From Leptospiraceae bacterium (GTDB lineage: Bacteria > Spirochaetota > Leptospiria > Leptospirales > Leptospiraceae): DNA of 64,000 nucleotides. The position numbers and the translations under genes are program-made. Under the pieces are notes generated by a model. The model searched no databases, had not been told where the DNA came from, and was given only the letters and a program-made list of their open reading frames with translations. Numbering within the stretch: the first letter of the stretch is position 1; every line of letters begins with the position of its first letter. Below are positions 9,420-16,270 of the stretch, piece by piece. The stretch is taken from the NCBI GenBank assembly GCA_016708435.1, contig JADJFV010000033.1, positions 372,001-436,000 of the forward strand, in the 5' to 3' direction.

Positions 9420-9488
9420 CTTTTCATTTGTGGGAATAGTATTGAATTGAATTATGAAAGAAGTTAAATGCGAATTACTAGAAAGAAA
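9420..9488. repeat. Dispersed ~70 nt repeat, copy C
   Basis: This is the best preserved match to copy B: CTTTTCATTTGTGGGAA, then GAATTATGAAAGAAGTTAAA, then ATTACTAGAAAGAAA. It lies immediately downstream of the 50-residue membrane protein gene that ends at 9497 on the opposite strand. 9270-9419 otherwise shows nothing recognisable. Confidence 0.55.
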
Positions 9489-9496
9489 ATCTAAAA

Positions 9497-9649
9497 TTAT
9501 TTTTTTCTAAAATAGGGAATTAGCCAGAGAATACAAGATAGGATCCAAATTATACTTCCCGACAAAGCCCAATTGTCTCCATTTTTTATACTCGATATCA
9601 TAAATGCAATTCCAGAAATAATAAATCCTATCAAGCCAATAACTTCCAT
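9497..9649 (-). CDS. 50-residue two-helix membrane protein
   Basis: A small gene in a different frame from a longer but unlikely open frame over the same bases. The product has two strongly hydrophobic helices, VIGLIGFIISGIAFMI (3-18) and SGSIIWILSCILWLIPYF (30-47), joined by the polar turn SSIKNGDNWAL and ended by RKK, so both ends are probably cytosolic. The ATG at 9649 follows AAAGAGAAAA, a weak ribosome binding site. The alternating hydrophobic/turn pattern is what one expects of a real small membrane protein, whereas the overlapping 68-codon frame has no such pattern. Function unknown; it may be a small inner-membrane accessory protein. Confidence 0.6.
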   Translation of the reverse strand: MEVIGLIGFIISGIAFMISSIKNGDNWALSGSIIWILSCILWLIPYFRKK

Positions 9650-10088
9650 TTTTCTCTTTCATATTTTGTTTTATAGAAAAGAATTTTCCATAAAACAAAA
9701 TCATTTTCTCCAATTATATATACTTTTATTTTGACTTTGATATAATCATAGATTTAAAAATATTCAACGTAAATTCGATGAAACAATTAAGACATTGGCA
9801 CTTTGAATTACGCCCCGAGAATTAATCGTATTTTACAAAAACACCGTTATATCAAATGAATAATCTCCATTTCCATCTGTGGAGTTAGCCAATGGATAGA
9901 CCCTTGGAATAGTCACAGCTCCCATGTTTATTCATAGAATTCACTAGAATCGTTGCGAAAAAAACTAATTTAAGCAAATGTTAGAACTATATATGGTAAA
10001 GGTAAATATTTTTTTAAAATGATTCTATATTTTAGAGTGATTCGCTGATTTTGAAAGAATTCCAAACAAAAATACGCTATTTGAGGTA
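9650..10088. other. Gene-free AT-rich region upstream of the OmpA-like lipoprotein
   Basis: About 440 nt with stops in all frames and no convincing gene, RNA or repeat. It leads into a promoter at 10089-10118. Confidence 0.4.
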
Positions 10089-10118
10089 TTGACAGCAAAG
10101 AAAAAATCGGTGCATACT
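10089..10118 (+). promoter_or_regulatory. Sigma-70-like promoter of the OmpA-like lipoprotein gene
   Basis: TTGACA at 10089-10094, an 18-nt spacer, and CATACT at 10113-10118 preceded directly by TG (extended -10). It lies 67 nt before the ATG at 10185. Confidence 0.5.
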
Positions 10119-10184
10119 TAGGTATTGGAATTGATTTCAAGAGAAATTAGAACCAAAGAAAATAAACCATTTAGGAGATAAGAG

Positions 10185-11687
10185 ATGCTTAAGAGAATAC
10201 TGATGATTCTAGTTCTAATCGAGCTAGCTATGTGTAGTTCGACTAGCAATACGAGCACTGGTTCTAGAAGTGTAGCGGATAATGAGGGGTATACGCCGGG
10301 CGGTAATGTGCAGGCGGCATGGAAGCAGGGTTGTCCCAAAGAGCAAAAGGCAAGTAAAGGTCCAACGGATGGAAGATTTACAATTGGAATTGGGAATAAG
10401 CGGCTAATGTATGGTTATCCGAGTCCACGCTCTACCTCCTTTTTTGTTTTCAAAGTAGGACAGAAGTTAGCAAGCAACAATGCCAGTTTTTGTGAGGCTA
10501 CTTATATTTCTGGAACAGAAGAAATTGATTATTACAGTGGAATTAGCATAGTGAAATTTAGCTTCTTAGATTTTGAAATTGAACAGTATTTAATTCCAAC
10601 GGATGATAAATTAGAGCATGTGACTACAGAGATAAGTCCTAAATACTATCGGGTAGAATATAATATTATAAATAAGTCAAAGACGAATCAACCTGTGAGT
10701 CTTGCTGTTTTAATTGATACAATGATTGATGATAACGATGGTCCAAAGGTTGCAGTCTATACAAAGGCTAAGAACGATTTTACCCTAATGCCAGAAGAAG
10801 TTAGTTTTTCAGGAGAAAATATTCCAAAGGGAATTCTACTCTATCAATCGGGAACGGATAATACGAAGTTAACCGGAAATGTGATTTTAAAAGAAGAGGG
10901 TAATTCTCCAGATGAATGGTTAATAGGAAGCTGGCCTTATTTTAACAGTCTTGCCTGGGGAATTGTTACCAGAGATGAAAGATATTTAGATGGCGCGATT
11001 CTTATGCGTTGGAATGATAAAGTTCTGAATGTAGATCAGAGTAGTAATTTTTTCTTCCATTATGGAATTTCTAATCAGAGTAAAGAAGGATTGGATGTAT
11101 TACTAAACGACAATAATATTACAGAGAAAGCTTCCCAGGTTAGTAATTATGAAAAAAATGCAATTGCTCTAACAGATGAACAAAAGCAAAGCATTGATGA
11201 TTCATTTCAAGCAATCAAGGGTTTGAAAATTACCGGTGTGACTATTGAAGGTTATGCGGACGCAAAGGGTGATGATAAGATAAATGAAATTATCTCCCAA
11301 AAAAGAGCCGCCGTTGTAAAAGACTATATCATGAAGAAACATAATATCAGTAAGGAGCTAATCATTGTTAAACCCATGTCTTCCAGTGCGGCTAGAAAGA
11401 AAGAAGAGGATTTATTAAATGGAAATCCAAATGATCGAAAAGTGATAATGAGCATTGCAACGAAAGAAAAAAGTGCAGACCAGGATAAATCTACAGTGAT
11501 AACAAAGAAGAATTTTAAATCCAATGCAGAAAAAGCACAGTCCTGCACATTCATCTATAAGAACAGTCAGAGAAAAATTGGAAAGCTTATTAAAATGAAG
11601 AGCAATACAGTGACAGCAAATATAGACAACAAGATCGTTGAAATTAATAAAAAAGAACTGAAAACAATCAGCTTTTCTTTGAAGTAA
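10185..11687 (+). CDS. Lipoprotein with C-terminal OmpA-like region
   Basis: A 500-residue predicted lipoprotein. MLKRILMILVLIELAMC is a signal peptide with lipobox LAMC, Cys17 being the lipidated residue, followed by a Ser/Thr/Gly-rich tether. Residues about 60-320 form a beta-rich domain I do not recognise (e.g. EIEQYLIPTDDKLEHV; SLAVLIDTMIDDNDGPK). Residues about 325-425 look like an OmpA/MotB peptidoglycan-binding region: TDEQKQSIDDSFQAIKGL, then VTIEGYADAKGDDKINE and QKRAAVVKDYI; the family usually has GHTD where this has GYAD. The tail is Lys-rich. AGGAG is 8 nt before the ATG. It is probably anchored in the outer membrane and contacts the cell wall. It is a single gene with its own promoter. 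Confidence 0.8.
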   Translation: MLKRILMILVLIELAMCSSTSNTSTGSRSVADNEGYTPGGNVQAAWKQGCPKEQKASKGPTDGRFTIGIGNKRLMYGYPSPRSTSFFVFKVGQKLASNNASFCEATYISGTEEIDYYSGISIVKFSFLDFEIEQYLIPTDDKLEHVTTEISPKYYRVEYNIINKSKTNQPVSLAVLIDTMIDDNDGPKVAVYTKAKNDFTLMPEEVSFSGENIPKGILLYQSGTDNTKLTGNVILKEEGNSPDEWLIGSWPYFNSLAWGIVTRDERYLDGAILMRWNDKVLNVDQSSNFFFHYGISNQSKEGLDVLLNDNNITEKASQVSNYEKNAIALTDEQKQSIDDSFQAIKGLKITGVTIEGYADAKGDDKINEIISQKRAAVVKDYIMKKHNISKELIIVKPMSSSAARKKEEDLLNGNPNDRKVIMSIATKEKSADQDKSTVITKKNFKSNAEKAQSCTFIYKNSQRKIGKLIKMKSNTVTANIDNKIVEINKKELKTISFSLK

Positions 11688-11865
11688 CAGAAAGTTTTCT
11701 CGTGAGTGGGACGTCTGTCAGTGCTGATTCTTTCTGCAATTCTGATGCTATGAAACCCGCTAACACGGGAGATGGGCATATATTGGGTGTTACGTCCGAA
11801 TCAACTCTATACTCGCACTGACGGAACAGTAATCATAATCACAAATTCTGCCTCAATCTATGTCC

Positions 11866-11897
11866 TCGTTCCAATCTAACGAATTCGATTGGAACGA
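11866..11897. terminator. Perfect 11-bp stem-loop downstream of the OmpA-like gene
   Basis: TCGTTCCAATC at 11866-11876 pairs with GATTGGAACGA at 11887-11897 around a 10-nt loop, followed by AAAATAG rather than a U-run. It lies between the OmpA-like stop and the hydrolase promoter at 11925, so it could be a terminator or an operator. The rest of 11688-11865 has no recognisable feature. Confidence 0.4.
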
Positions 11898-11924
11898 AAA
11901 TAGCTTGAGAAAAGAATATTTTAA

Positions 11925-11953
11925 TTGCACGCTCTGGGCAAAGAACCTATAAT
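11925..11953 (+). promoter_or_regulatory. Promoter of hydrolase copy 1
   Basis: TTGCAC at 11925-11930, a 17-nt spacer, and a perfect TATAAT at 11948-11953. The predicted start point is near 11960, giving a ~42-nt leader that contains the palindrome TTTCGAGAATCGAAA and the AAGGAG ribosome binding site. Confidence 0.6.
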
Positions 11954-12001
11954 TGGCAATAATAGGTTTCGAGAATCGAAATCCAAAAAGGAGAAAAAAA
12001 A

Positions 12002-12820
12002 ATGCTTAAATCAAAAATCAATTTATTGGTTGTGGCTGCTGCCCTTGTAGCGTCGGCTTCTTTGTCTGCGGGAACAATTACTGTTTTCGTTCATGGAAAA
12101 TCAGGCTCAAATCACAATGGAACAGGCACAACTGATGTAAACAATTACTGGGGTGCAAATGCAAACACTGTGTCTGGGACAAAATATTTCGTAGGTTATG
12201 ATGGAACATCTGATCCAAGAACTTACGGAACAGCAAGAGCGCAAACTAACCTTACCACTGTATTAATCAATCAGTGCAAGGGTGTTAATACTTGTAAAAT
12301 TGTTTGCCACAGTGCTGGTTGCTATGCAACTGAATATTGGTTATCTAACCTGGGTGGAACTGCATCAAGTAAAGGTTTTAAAATCTCTGGAGTAACGGCA
12401 TTAGCCGCTGCATCCGGTGGTTCTGAATTAGCTTCTGCTTTGAATGCAATTACATTTGGCTTTGCTGGAAATGCAATGGATAAAGCTTTGATCGTTGGTA
12501 ATGCAAGATCATCGTTTAATCATAATTATACCGCAGGCGTAACTATCGCACACGTTCCTGGATCAAAAGGAATGTTTGGCGCTTCTTTAATTTTACCTGG
12601 GGAAGATGATTATGCGGTTGCTTACCATTCTTCTTGCGGCTACTCAACAGTAGGCGGACTTTCTAAATGCCAGAGTTCACTTACTCAATCAGAAGGAATT
12701 TGGCCTTTCAATTCTAAGCGCACCTATGCACAGTATTCCGGTCATACAAGAGCACCTTCCGTTCCCGTAGAAGGCTTGTATAAAAACCATGGAGAACTTC
12801 CTGCTGACGGTTGGAGATAG
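12002..12820 (+). CDS. Secreted alpha/beta hydrolase, tandem paralogue 1
   Basis: A 272-residue exported protein. The signal peptide is MLKSKINLLVVAAALVASAS followed by LSAG, with cleavage probably after SLSA. The mature protein opens with a beta strand TITVFVHGKSG (oxyanion loop), has the nucleophile elbow KIVCHSAGCYATEYW with Ser104, and candidate acid/base residues in LPGEDDYAVAYHSSCGYS and the C-terminal KNHGELPADGWR. The GxSxG position is CHSAG. Cysteines at 92, 98, 102 and 107 cluster round the nucleophile, with two more in HSSCGYS and LSKCQSS. It resembles lipases/esterases in fold; no family was recognised for certain. It is the first of four tandem copies and has the best promoter. 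AAGGAG precedes the ATG by 7-8 nt. Confidence 0.88.
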   Translation: MLKSKINLLVVAAALVASASLSAGTITVFVHGKSGSNHNGTGTTDVNNYWGANANTVSGTKYFVGYDGTSDPRTYGTARAQTNLTTVLINQCKGVNTCKIVCHSAGCYATEYWLSNLGGTASSKGFKISGVTALAAASGGSELASALNAITFGFAGNAMDKALIVGNARSSFNHNYTAGVTIAHVPGSKGMFGASLILPGEDDYAVAYHSSCGYSTVGGLSKCQSSLTQSEGIWPFNSKRTYAQYSGHTRAPSVPVEGLYKNHGELPADGWR

Positions 12821-12843
12821 TTTAGAATTCTTTTTTACTACGG

Positions 12844-12890
12844 ATGCACACGGACAAGCTTACGTTATTGTTTTTCTCATCGGTGTGCAT
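12844..12890. repeat. Stem-loop made of a dispersed CGGTGTGCAT-type repeat
   Basis: ATGCACAC at 12844-12851 pairs with GTGTGCAT at 12883-12890. The same words occur at 23617-23673. It may serve as the terminator of copy 1. Apart from this stem-loop and the reverse-strand remnant at 12942-13109, 12821-13095 shows nothing recognisable. Confidence 0.4.
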
Positions 12891-12941
12891 TTGTGCTAGA
12901 TTTATAAAAGGCTTTCTTCTACTCTAATCACTCTTGAATTC

Positions 12942-13109
12942 TTAAAACTCTGAATGTAAACCTAAAGCAATACTGTTTTTGCCTAATGATGTCATTGTAT
13001 TCTGCAATTCTTTTCGTGGATAATAATTGTAAGCCGATGACGGATAGCCTAATGCTTTTTTAATTCGTAATTTTTTTCTACTTTTATTTTTTAGGTTGAT
13101 GATTGAGAT
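12942..13109 (-). pseudogene. C-terminal remnant of an outer-membrane beta-barrel protein
   Basis: A 55-residue open frame without a start codon on the opposite strand, between hydrolase copies 1 and 2. The translation ends ...NSIALGLHSEF with a terminal Phe, the hallmark of outer-membrane barrel C-termini, preceded by ALGYPSSAYNYYPRKEL. It would be the 3' stub of a barrel gene whose body has been lost, perhaps when the hydrolase array expanded. The promoter of copy 2 lies inside its 5' end. Evidence is limited to the short C-terminal pattern. Confidence 0.3.
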
Positions 13110-13124
13110 TCATTTACCTAACAT
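13096..13124 (+). promoter_or_regulatory. Promoter of hydrolase copy 2
   Basis: TTGATG at 13096-13101, a 17-nt spacer, and TAACAT at 13119-13124. It is at the same distance (49 nt) from the ATG as in copy 1. The downstream leader TTTCGAGAATCGAAA and AAGGAG are identical to copy 1. Confidence 0.5.
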
Positions 13125-13172
13125 TGTCAATAAGGGTTTCGAGAATCGAAATCCAAAAAGGAGAAAAAATAT

Positions 13173-13991
13173 ATGCTTAAATCAAAAATCAATTTATTAG
13201 TTGTAGCTGCTTCTTTGGTATTGTCAGCTTCTTTGTCTGCGGGAACAATTACTGTTTTCGTTCATGGTAAATCAGGCTCAAATCACAATGGAACAGGCAC
13301 AACTGATGTAAACAATTACTGGGGTGCATCACCAAATACAGTAGCTGGGACAAAATATTTTGTAGGTTATGATGGAACATCTGATCCAAGAACTTACGGA
13401 ACTGCAAGAGCGCAAACAAATCTTACAACTGTTTTAACACAGAGATGTAAGGGTGTTGATACTTGTAAAATCGTTTGTCACAGTGCTGGTTGTTATGCAA
13501 CAGAATATTTTCTATCTAACTTAGGTGGAACTGCTTCAAGTAAAGGTTTCAAAATCTCCGGTGTAACAGCGTTAGCTGCTGCTTCTGGTGGTTCTGAGTT
13601 AGCTTCTGCTTTAAATGGTCTTACTTTTGGCTACGCAGGAAATGCTATGGATAAAGCTCTCATTGTTAACAATGCTAGATCTTCTTTTAACCATAACAAT
13701 ACTGCTGGAGTTACAGTTGCTCACGTTCCTGGATACAAAGGAATGATCGGTGCTTCTGCAATTCTTCCAGGGGAAGATGATTATGCGGTTGCTTACCACT
13801 CTTCTTGCGGTTACTCTAAAGTAGGCGGATTGTCTAAATGCCAAAGTTCCATTACTCAATCTGAGGGAATCTGGCCTTTCAATTCTAATGTATCGTATGC
13901 ACAGTATTCTGGTCATACAAGAGCACCTTCTGTTCCTGTTGCAGGTCTTTATGAAAACCATAGCGAACTAACCAACGACGGTTGGAGATAG
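13173..13991 (+). CDS. Secreted alpha/beta hydrolase, tandem paralogue 2
   Basis: A 272-residue exported paralogue of the gene at 12002 with the same architecture: signal peptide ending SASLSAG, oxyanion-loop strand TITVFVHGKSG, nucleophile Ser104 in VCHSAGC, GEDDYAV and a C-terminal ENHSELTNDGWR. Residues 1-144 are identical to those of copy 3, while the remaining 128 differ at about 18 positions, including IGAS versus AGAS and SNVSYAQYSGHT versus SNKTYAQFTGHV. This suggests gene conversion or recent duplication of the 5' half. All six cysteines are kept, so the protein is probably disulfide-stabilised outside the cytoplasm. AAGGAG precedes the ATG. Substrate unknown. Confidence 0.88.
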   Translation: MLKSKINLLVVAASLVLSASLSAGTITVFVHGKSGSNHNGTGTTDVNNYWGASPNTVAGTKYFVGYDGTSDPRTYGTARAQTNLTTVLTQRCKGVDTCKIVCHSAGCYATEYFLSNLGGTASSKGFKISGVTALAAASGGSELASALNGLTFGYAGNAMDKALIVNNARSSFNHNNTAGVTVAHVPGYKGMIGASAILPGEDDYAVAYHSSCGYSKVGGLSKCQSSITQSEGIWPFNSNVSYAQYSGHTRAPSVPVAGLYENHSELTNDGWR

Positions 13992-14016
13992 TATTCCAGT
14001 AAAACACTTTTGTGTT

Positions 14017-14046
14017 TGTAGAGGCGCGATCTATTGCGTCTCTACA
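14017..14046. terminator. Imperfect palindrome after hydrolase copy 2
   Basis: TGTAGAGGCGCGAT at 14017-14030 faces ATTGCGTCTCTACA at 14033-14046. It is of the same design as the palindromes after copies 3 and 4 but with a different sequence. 14047-14256 is AT-rich with no recognisable gene. Confidence 0.45.
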
Positions 14047-14256
14047 ACAGAAATCATTTTTTTGAAATTATAAATCCCTAGTCCGTTTACACTTCCCTTC
14101 TTGCTTGGAGATAACAGTCATACTCCACAAAGATCATAAACTAAATAATAAAAAACTTTTTTTATCAGTTTTCTTTATGTAAATCATTTCATTTTAAACT
14201 AACGTTCAGTTTTCTTTTTTACTATTGAAAATTTTTTCCTCTTATTTTTTTTTTGG

Positions 14257-14285
14257 TTGATGATTCTTTTTAGCCTTCTTACCGT
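14257..14285 (+). promoter_or_regulatory. Promoter of hydrolase copy 3 (degenerate -10)
   Basis: TTGATG at 14257-14262, a 17-nt spacer, and TACCGT at 14280-14285, in exact register with the promoters of copies 1 and 2. The -10 box is poor, so this copy is predicted to be expressed weakly. The leader palindrome is TTTCGAGAATCGAGA with one mismatch. Confidence 0.4.
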
Positions 14286-14332
14286 TGGCATTAAAGGGTT
14301 TCGAGAATCGAGACTTAAATGGAGAAAAAAAA

Positions 14333-15151
14333 ATGCTTAAATCGAAAATTAACTTATTAGTTGTGGCTGCTTCTTTGGTATTGTCAGCTTCTTTGTCTGC
14401 GGGAACAATCACTGTTTTCGTTCATGGAAAATCAGGCTCAAATCACAATGGAACAGGCACAACTGACGTAAACAATTACTGGGGTGCATCACCAAATACA
14501 GTAGCTGGGACAAAATATTTCGTAGGTTATGATGGAACATCTGATCCAAGAACTTACGGAACTGCAAGAGCGCAAACTAACCTTACAACTGTCTTAACAC
14601 AAAGATGTAAGGGTGTTGATACTTGCAAAATCGTTTGTCACAGTGCTGGTTGTTATGCAACTGAATACTTTCTATCTAACTTAGGTGGAACTGCTTCAAG
14701 TAAAGGTTTCAAAATCTCCGGCGTAACAGCATTAGCTGCTGCATCTGGTGGTTCTGAATTAGCGAACTCGTTAAATGCAATTACATTTGGTTATTCTGGA
14801 AATGCTATGGACAAAGCTCTCATTGTTACAACAGCGAGATCTTCTTTTAACCATAACAATACTGCTGGAGTTACAGTTGCTCACGTTCCTGGATACAAAG
14901 GAATGGCTGGGGCTTCTGCAATTCTTCCAGGCGAAGATGACTATGCGGTTGCTTACCACTCTTCATGCGGTTACTCAACTGTAGGCGGATTGTCTAAATG
15001 CCAAAGCTCTATTACTCAATCTGAGGGAGTTTGGCCTTTCAATTCTAACAAGACCTATGCTCAATTTACAGGTCATGTAAGAGCGGGCTCTGTCCCTGTT
15101 GCAGGTCTCTATGAAAATCATAGCGAACTAACCAACGACGGTTGGAGATAG
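14333..15151 (+). CDS. Secreted alpha/beta hydrolase, tandem paralogue 3
   Basis: A 272-residue exported paralogue. An in-frame ATG 16 codons upstream (14285) overlaps the leader and promoter, so the ATG at 14333 is chosen: it gives the same MLKSKINLLVV signal peptide as the sister copies and follows TGGAG at the usual distance. The nucleophile Ser104 in VCHSAGC, the six cysteines, GEDDYAV and ENHSEL are retained. The N-terminal 144 residues are identical to copy 2. The differences lie in the second half (ELANSLNAITFGYSG, VTTARSS, TGHVRAGSVPV). The coding region shows no sign of decay even though its -10 box is degenerate. Confidence 0.88.
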   Translation: MLKSKINLLVVAASLVLSASLSAGTITVFVHGKSGSNHNGTGTTDVNNYWGASPNTVAGTKYFVGYDGTSDPRTYGTARAQTNLTTVLTQRCKGVDTCKIVCHSAGCYATEYFLSNLGGTASSKGFKISGVTALAAASGGSELANSLNAITFGYSGNAMDKALIVTTARSSFNHNNTAGVTVAHVPGYKGMAGASAILPGEDDYAVAYHSSCGYSTVGGLSKCQSSITQSEGVWPFNSNKTYAQFTGHVRAGSVPVAGLYENHSELTNDGWR

Positions 15152-15165
15152 TAGTAAAACAAAAT

Positions 15166-15193
15166 GTAAGGACGTGATTCATCACGTCCTTAC
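15166..15193. terminator. Perfect 13-bp palindromic terminator after copy 3
   Basis: GTAAGGACGTGAT (15166-15178) and ATCACGTCCTTAC (15181-15193) pair with a 2-nt loop. The same palindrome recurs after copy 4. Confidence 0.6.
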
Positions 15194-15324
15194 GATATAA
15201 ATTCTTTTTTTAACTGTTCTTATACATAGAAAAAAAAATTTGCAATCTGCAAATACTACCTGCGGATACTAAAGATAACCCCTACAAAATAAAGCGCCTA
15301 ACGTTTCAAAGTATTTTTTTTAAT

Positions 15325-15353
15325 TTGCCTTTGTGTATTCATTCTCTTAAAAT
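15325..15353 (+). promoter_or_regulatory. Promoter of hydrolase copy 4
   Basis: TTGCCT at 15325-15330, a 17-nt spacer, and TAAAAT at 15348-15353, 40 nt before the ATG. The leader lacks the TTTCGAGAATCGAAA palindrome found in copies 1-3. Confidence 0.45.
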
Positions 15354-15392
15354 TGTTATTCGTTAGAATTTAAAGAGGAATGGAGAAAAAAA

Positions 15393-16211
15393 ATGCTTAA
15401 ATCAAAAATCAAGTTATTAGTCGTAGCTGCTTCCCTTGCTATATCAGCTTCTTTGTCTGCGGGAACAATCACTGTTTTCGTTCACGGTAAATCAAGCTCG
15501 AATCACAATGGAACGGGAACAACCGATGTAAACAATTATTGGGGAACCGCGCCTAACGCAGTATCAGGAATAAAGTATTTCGTAGGTTATGATGGAACAA
15601 CTGATCCAAGAACTTATGGAGCTGCAAGAGCACAAACCAATCTGACAACTGTATTGGTCAATCAGTGTAAGGGTCTTGATACTTGCAAGATCGTTTGTCA
15701 CAGTGCTGGTTGCTATGCAACTGAATATTGGTTATCTAATTTAGGTGGAACTGCCTCTAGCTTAGGATTTAAGATATCAGGAGTAACAGCATTAGCCGCA
15801 GCTTCTGGTGGTTCTGAATTAGCCTCTGCTTTGAATGGAATAACCTTTGGTTATGGTGGGAATGCAATGGATGTAGCGCTTATCGTTAGCAATGCTAGAT
15901 CTTCTTTTAATCACAACAATACAGGCGGAGTAACTATCGCCCATGTCCCTGGTTACAAAGGAATGATTGGTGCATCTGCAATTCTTCCTGGAGAAGATGA
16001 CTATGCAGTTGCTTACCATTCCTCTTGCGGTTACAGCATAGTAGGCGGTCTTTCAAAATGTCAGAGTTCACTGATTCAGTATGAAGGGATTTGGCCTTTT
16101 GGTGGAAATGTAACGTATGGACAATACATCGGTCATACAAGAGCACCGTCTGTTGCCGTTGAAGGTTTATATAAAGATCACGGTGAACTAACCTACGAAG
16201 GTTGGAGATAG
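15393..16211 (+). CDS. Secreted alpha/beta hydrolase, tandem paralogue 4
   Basis: A 272-residue exported paralogue and the most diverged of the four. It keeps the signal peptide (MLKSKIKLLVV through SASLSAG), the strand TITVFVHGKSS, nucleophile Ser104 in VCHSAGC, GEDDYAV, all six cysteines and the C-terminal KDHGELTYEGWR. It shares NQCKG and EYWLSNLGG with copy 1 rather than with copies 2 and 3, and has private changes such as NAMDVALIV and WPFGGNVTYGQYIGHT. This points to an older 1/4 lineage and a younger 2/3 pair. It converges on prmA, with a palindromic terminator between them. Confidence 0.88.
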   Translation: MLKSKIKLLVVAASLAISASLSAGTITVFVHGKSSSNHNGTGTTDVNNYWGTAPNAVSGIKYFVGYDGTTDPRTYGAARAQTNLTTVLVNQCKGLDTCKIVCHSAGCYATEYWLSNLGGTASSLGFKISGVTALAAASGGSELASALNGITFGYGGNAMDVALIVSNARSSFNHNNTGGVTIAHVPGYKGMIGASAILPGEDDYAVAYHSSCGYSIVGGLSKCQSSLIQYEGIWPFGGNVTYGQYIGHTRAPSVAVEGLYKDHGELTYEGWR

Positions 16212-16227
16212 TCGTAAAACAAAACTG

Positions 16228-16253
16228 TAAGGACGTGATTTATCACGTCCTTA
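16228..16253. terminator. Palindromic terminator between hydrolase copy 4 and prmA
   Basis: TAAGGACGTGAT (16228-16239) and ATCACGTCCTTA (16242-16253) form a 12-bp stem. It lies between convergent genes and is probably bidirectional. It is nearly identical to the one at 15166. Confidence 0.6.
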
Positions 16254-16270
16254 TGAACAGTGGCAAATGG

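Noticed and set aside
9507..9713. 68-codon reverse open frame (MEKMILFYGKFF...)
   Set aside because: It overlaps the more convincing two-helix membrane protein in another frame and has no hydrophobic or domain pattern.
9729..9746. TTGACT...TATAAT near 9733-9745 as promoter
   Set aside because: The two boxes are only 6 nt apart, too close to act together.
13611..13961. Long reverse frames inside the hydrolase genes
   Set aside because: They are antisense to strongly conserved coding sequence and are rich in Cys/Arg/Ser from low-stop antisense codons.
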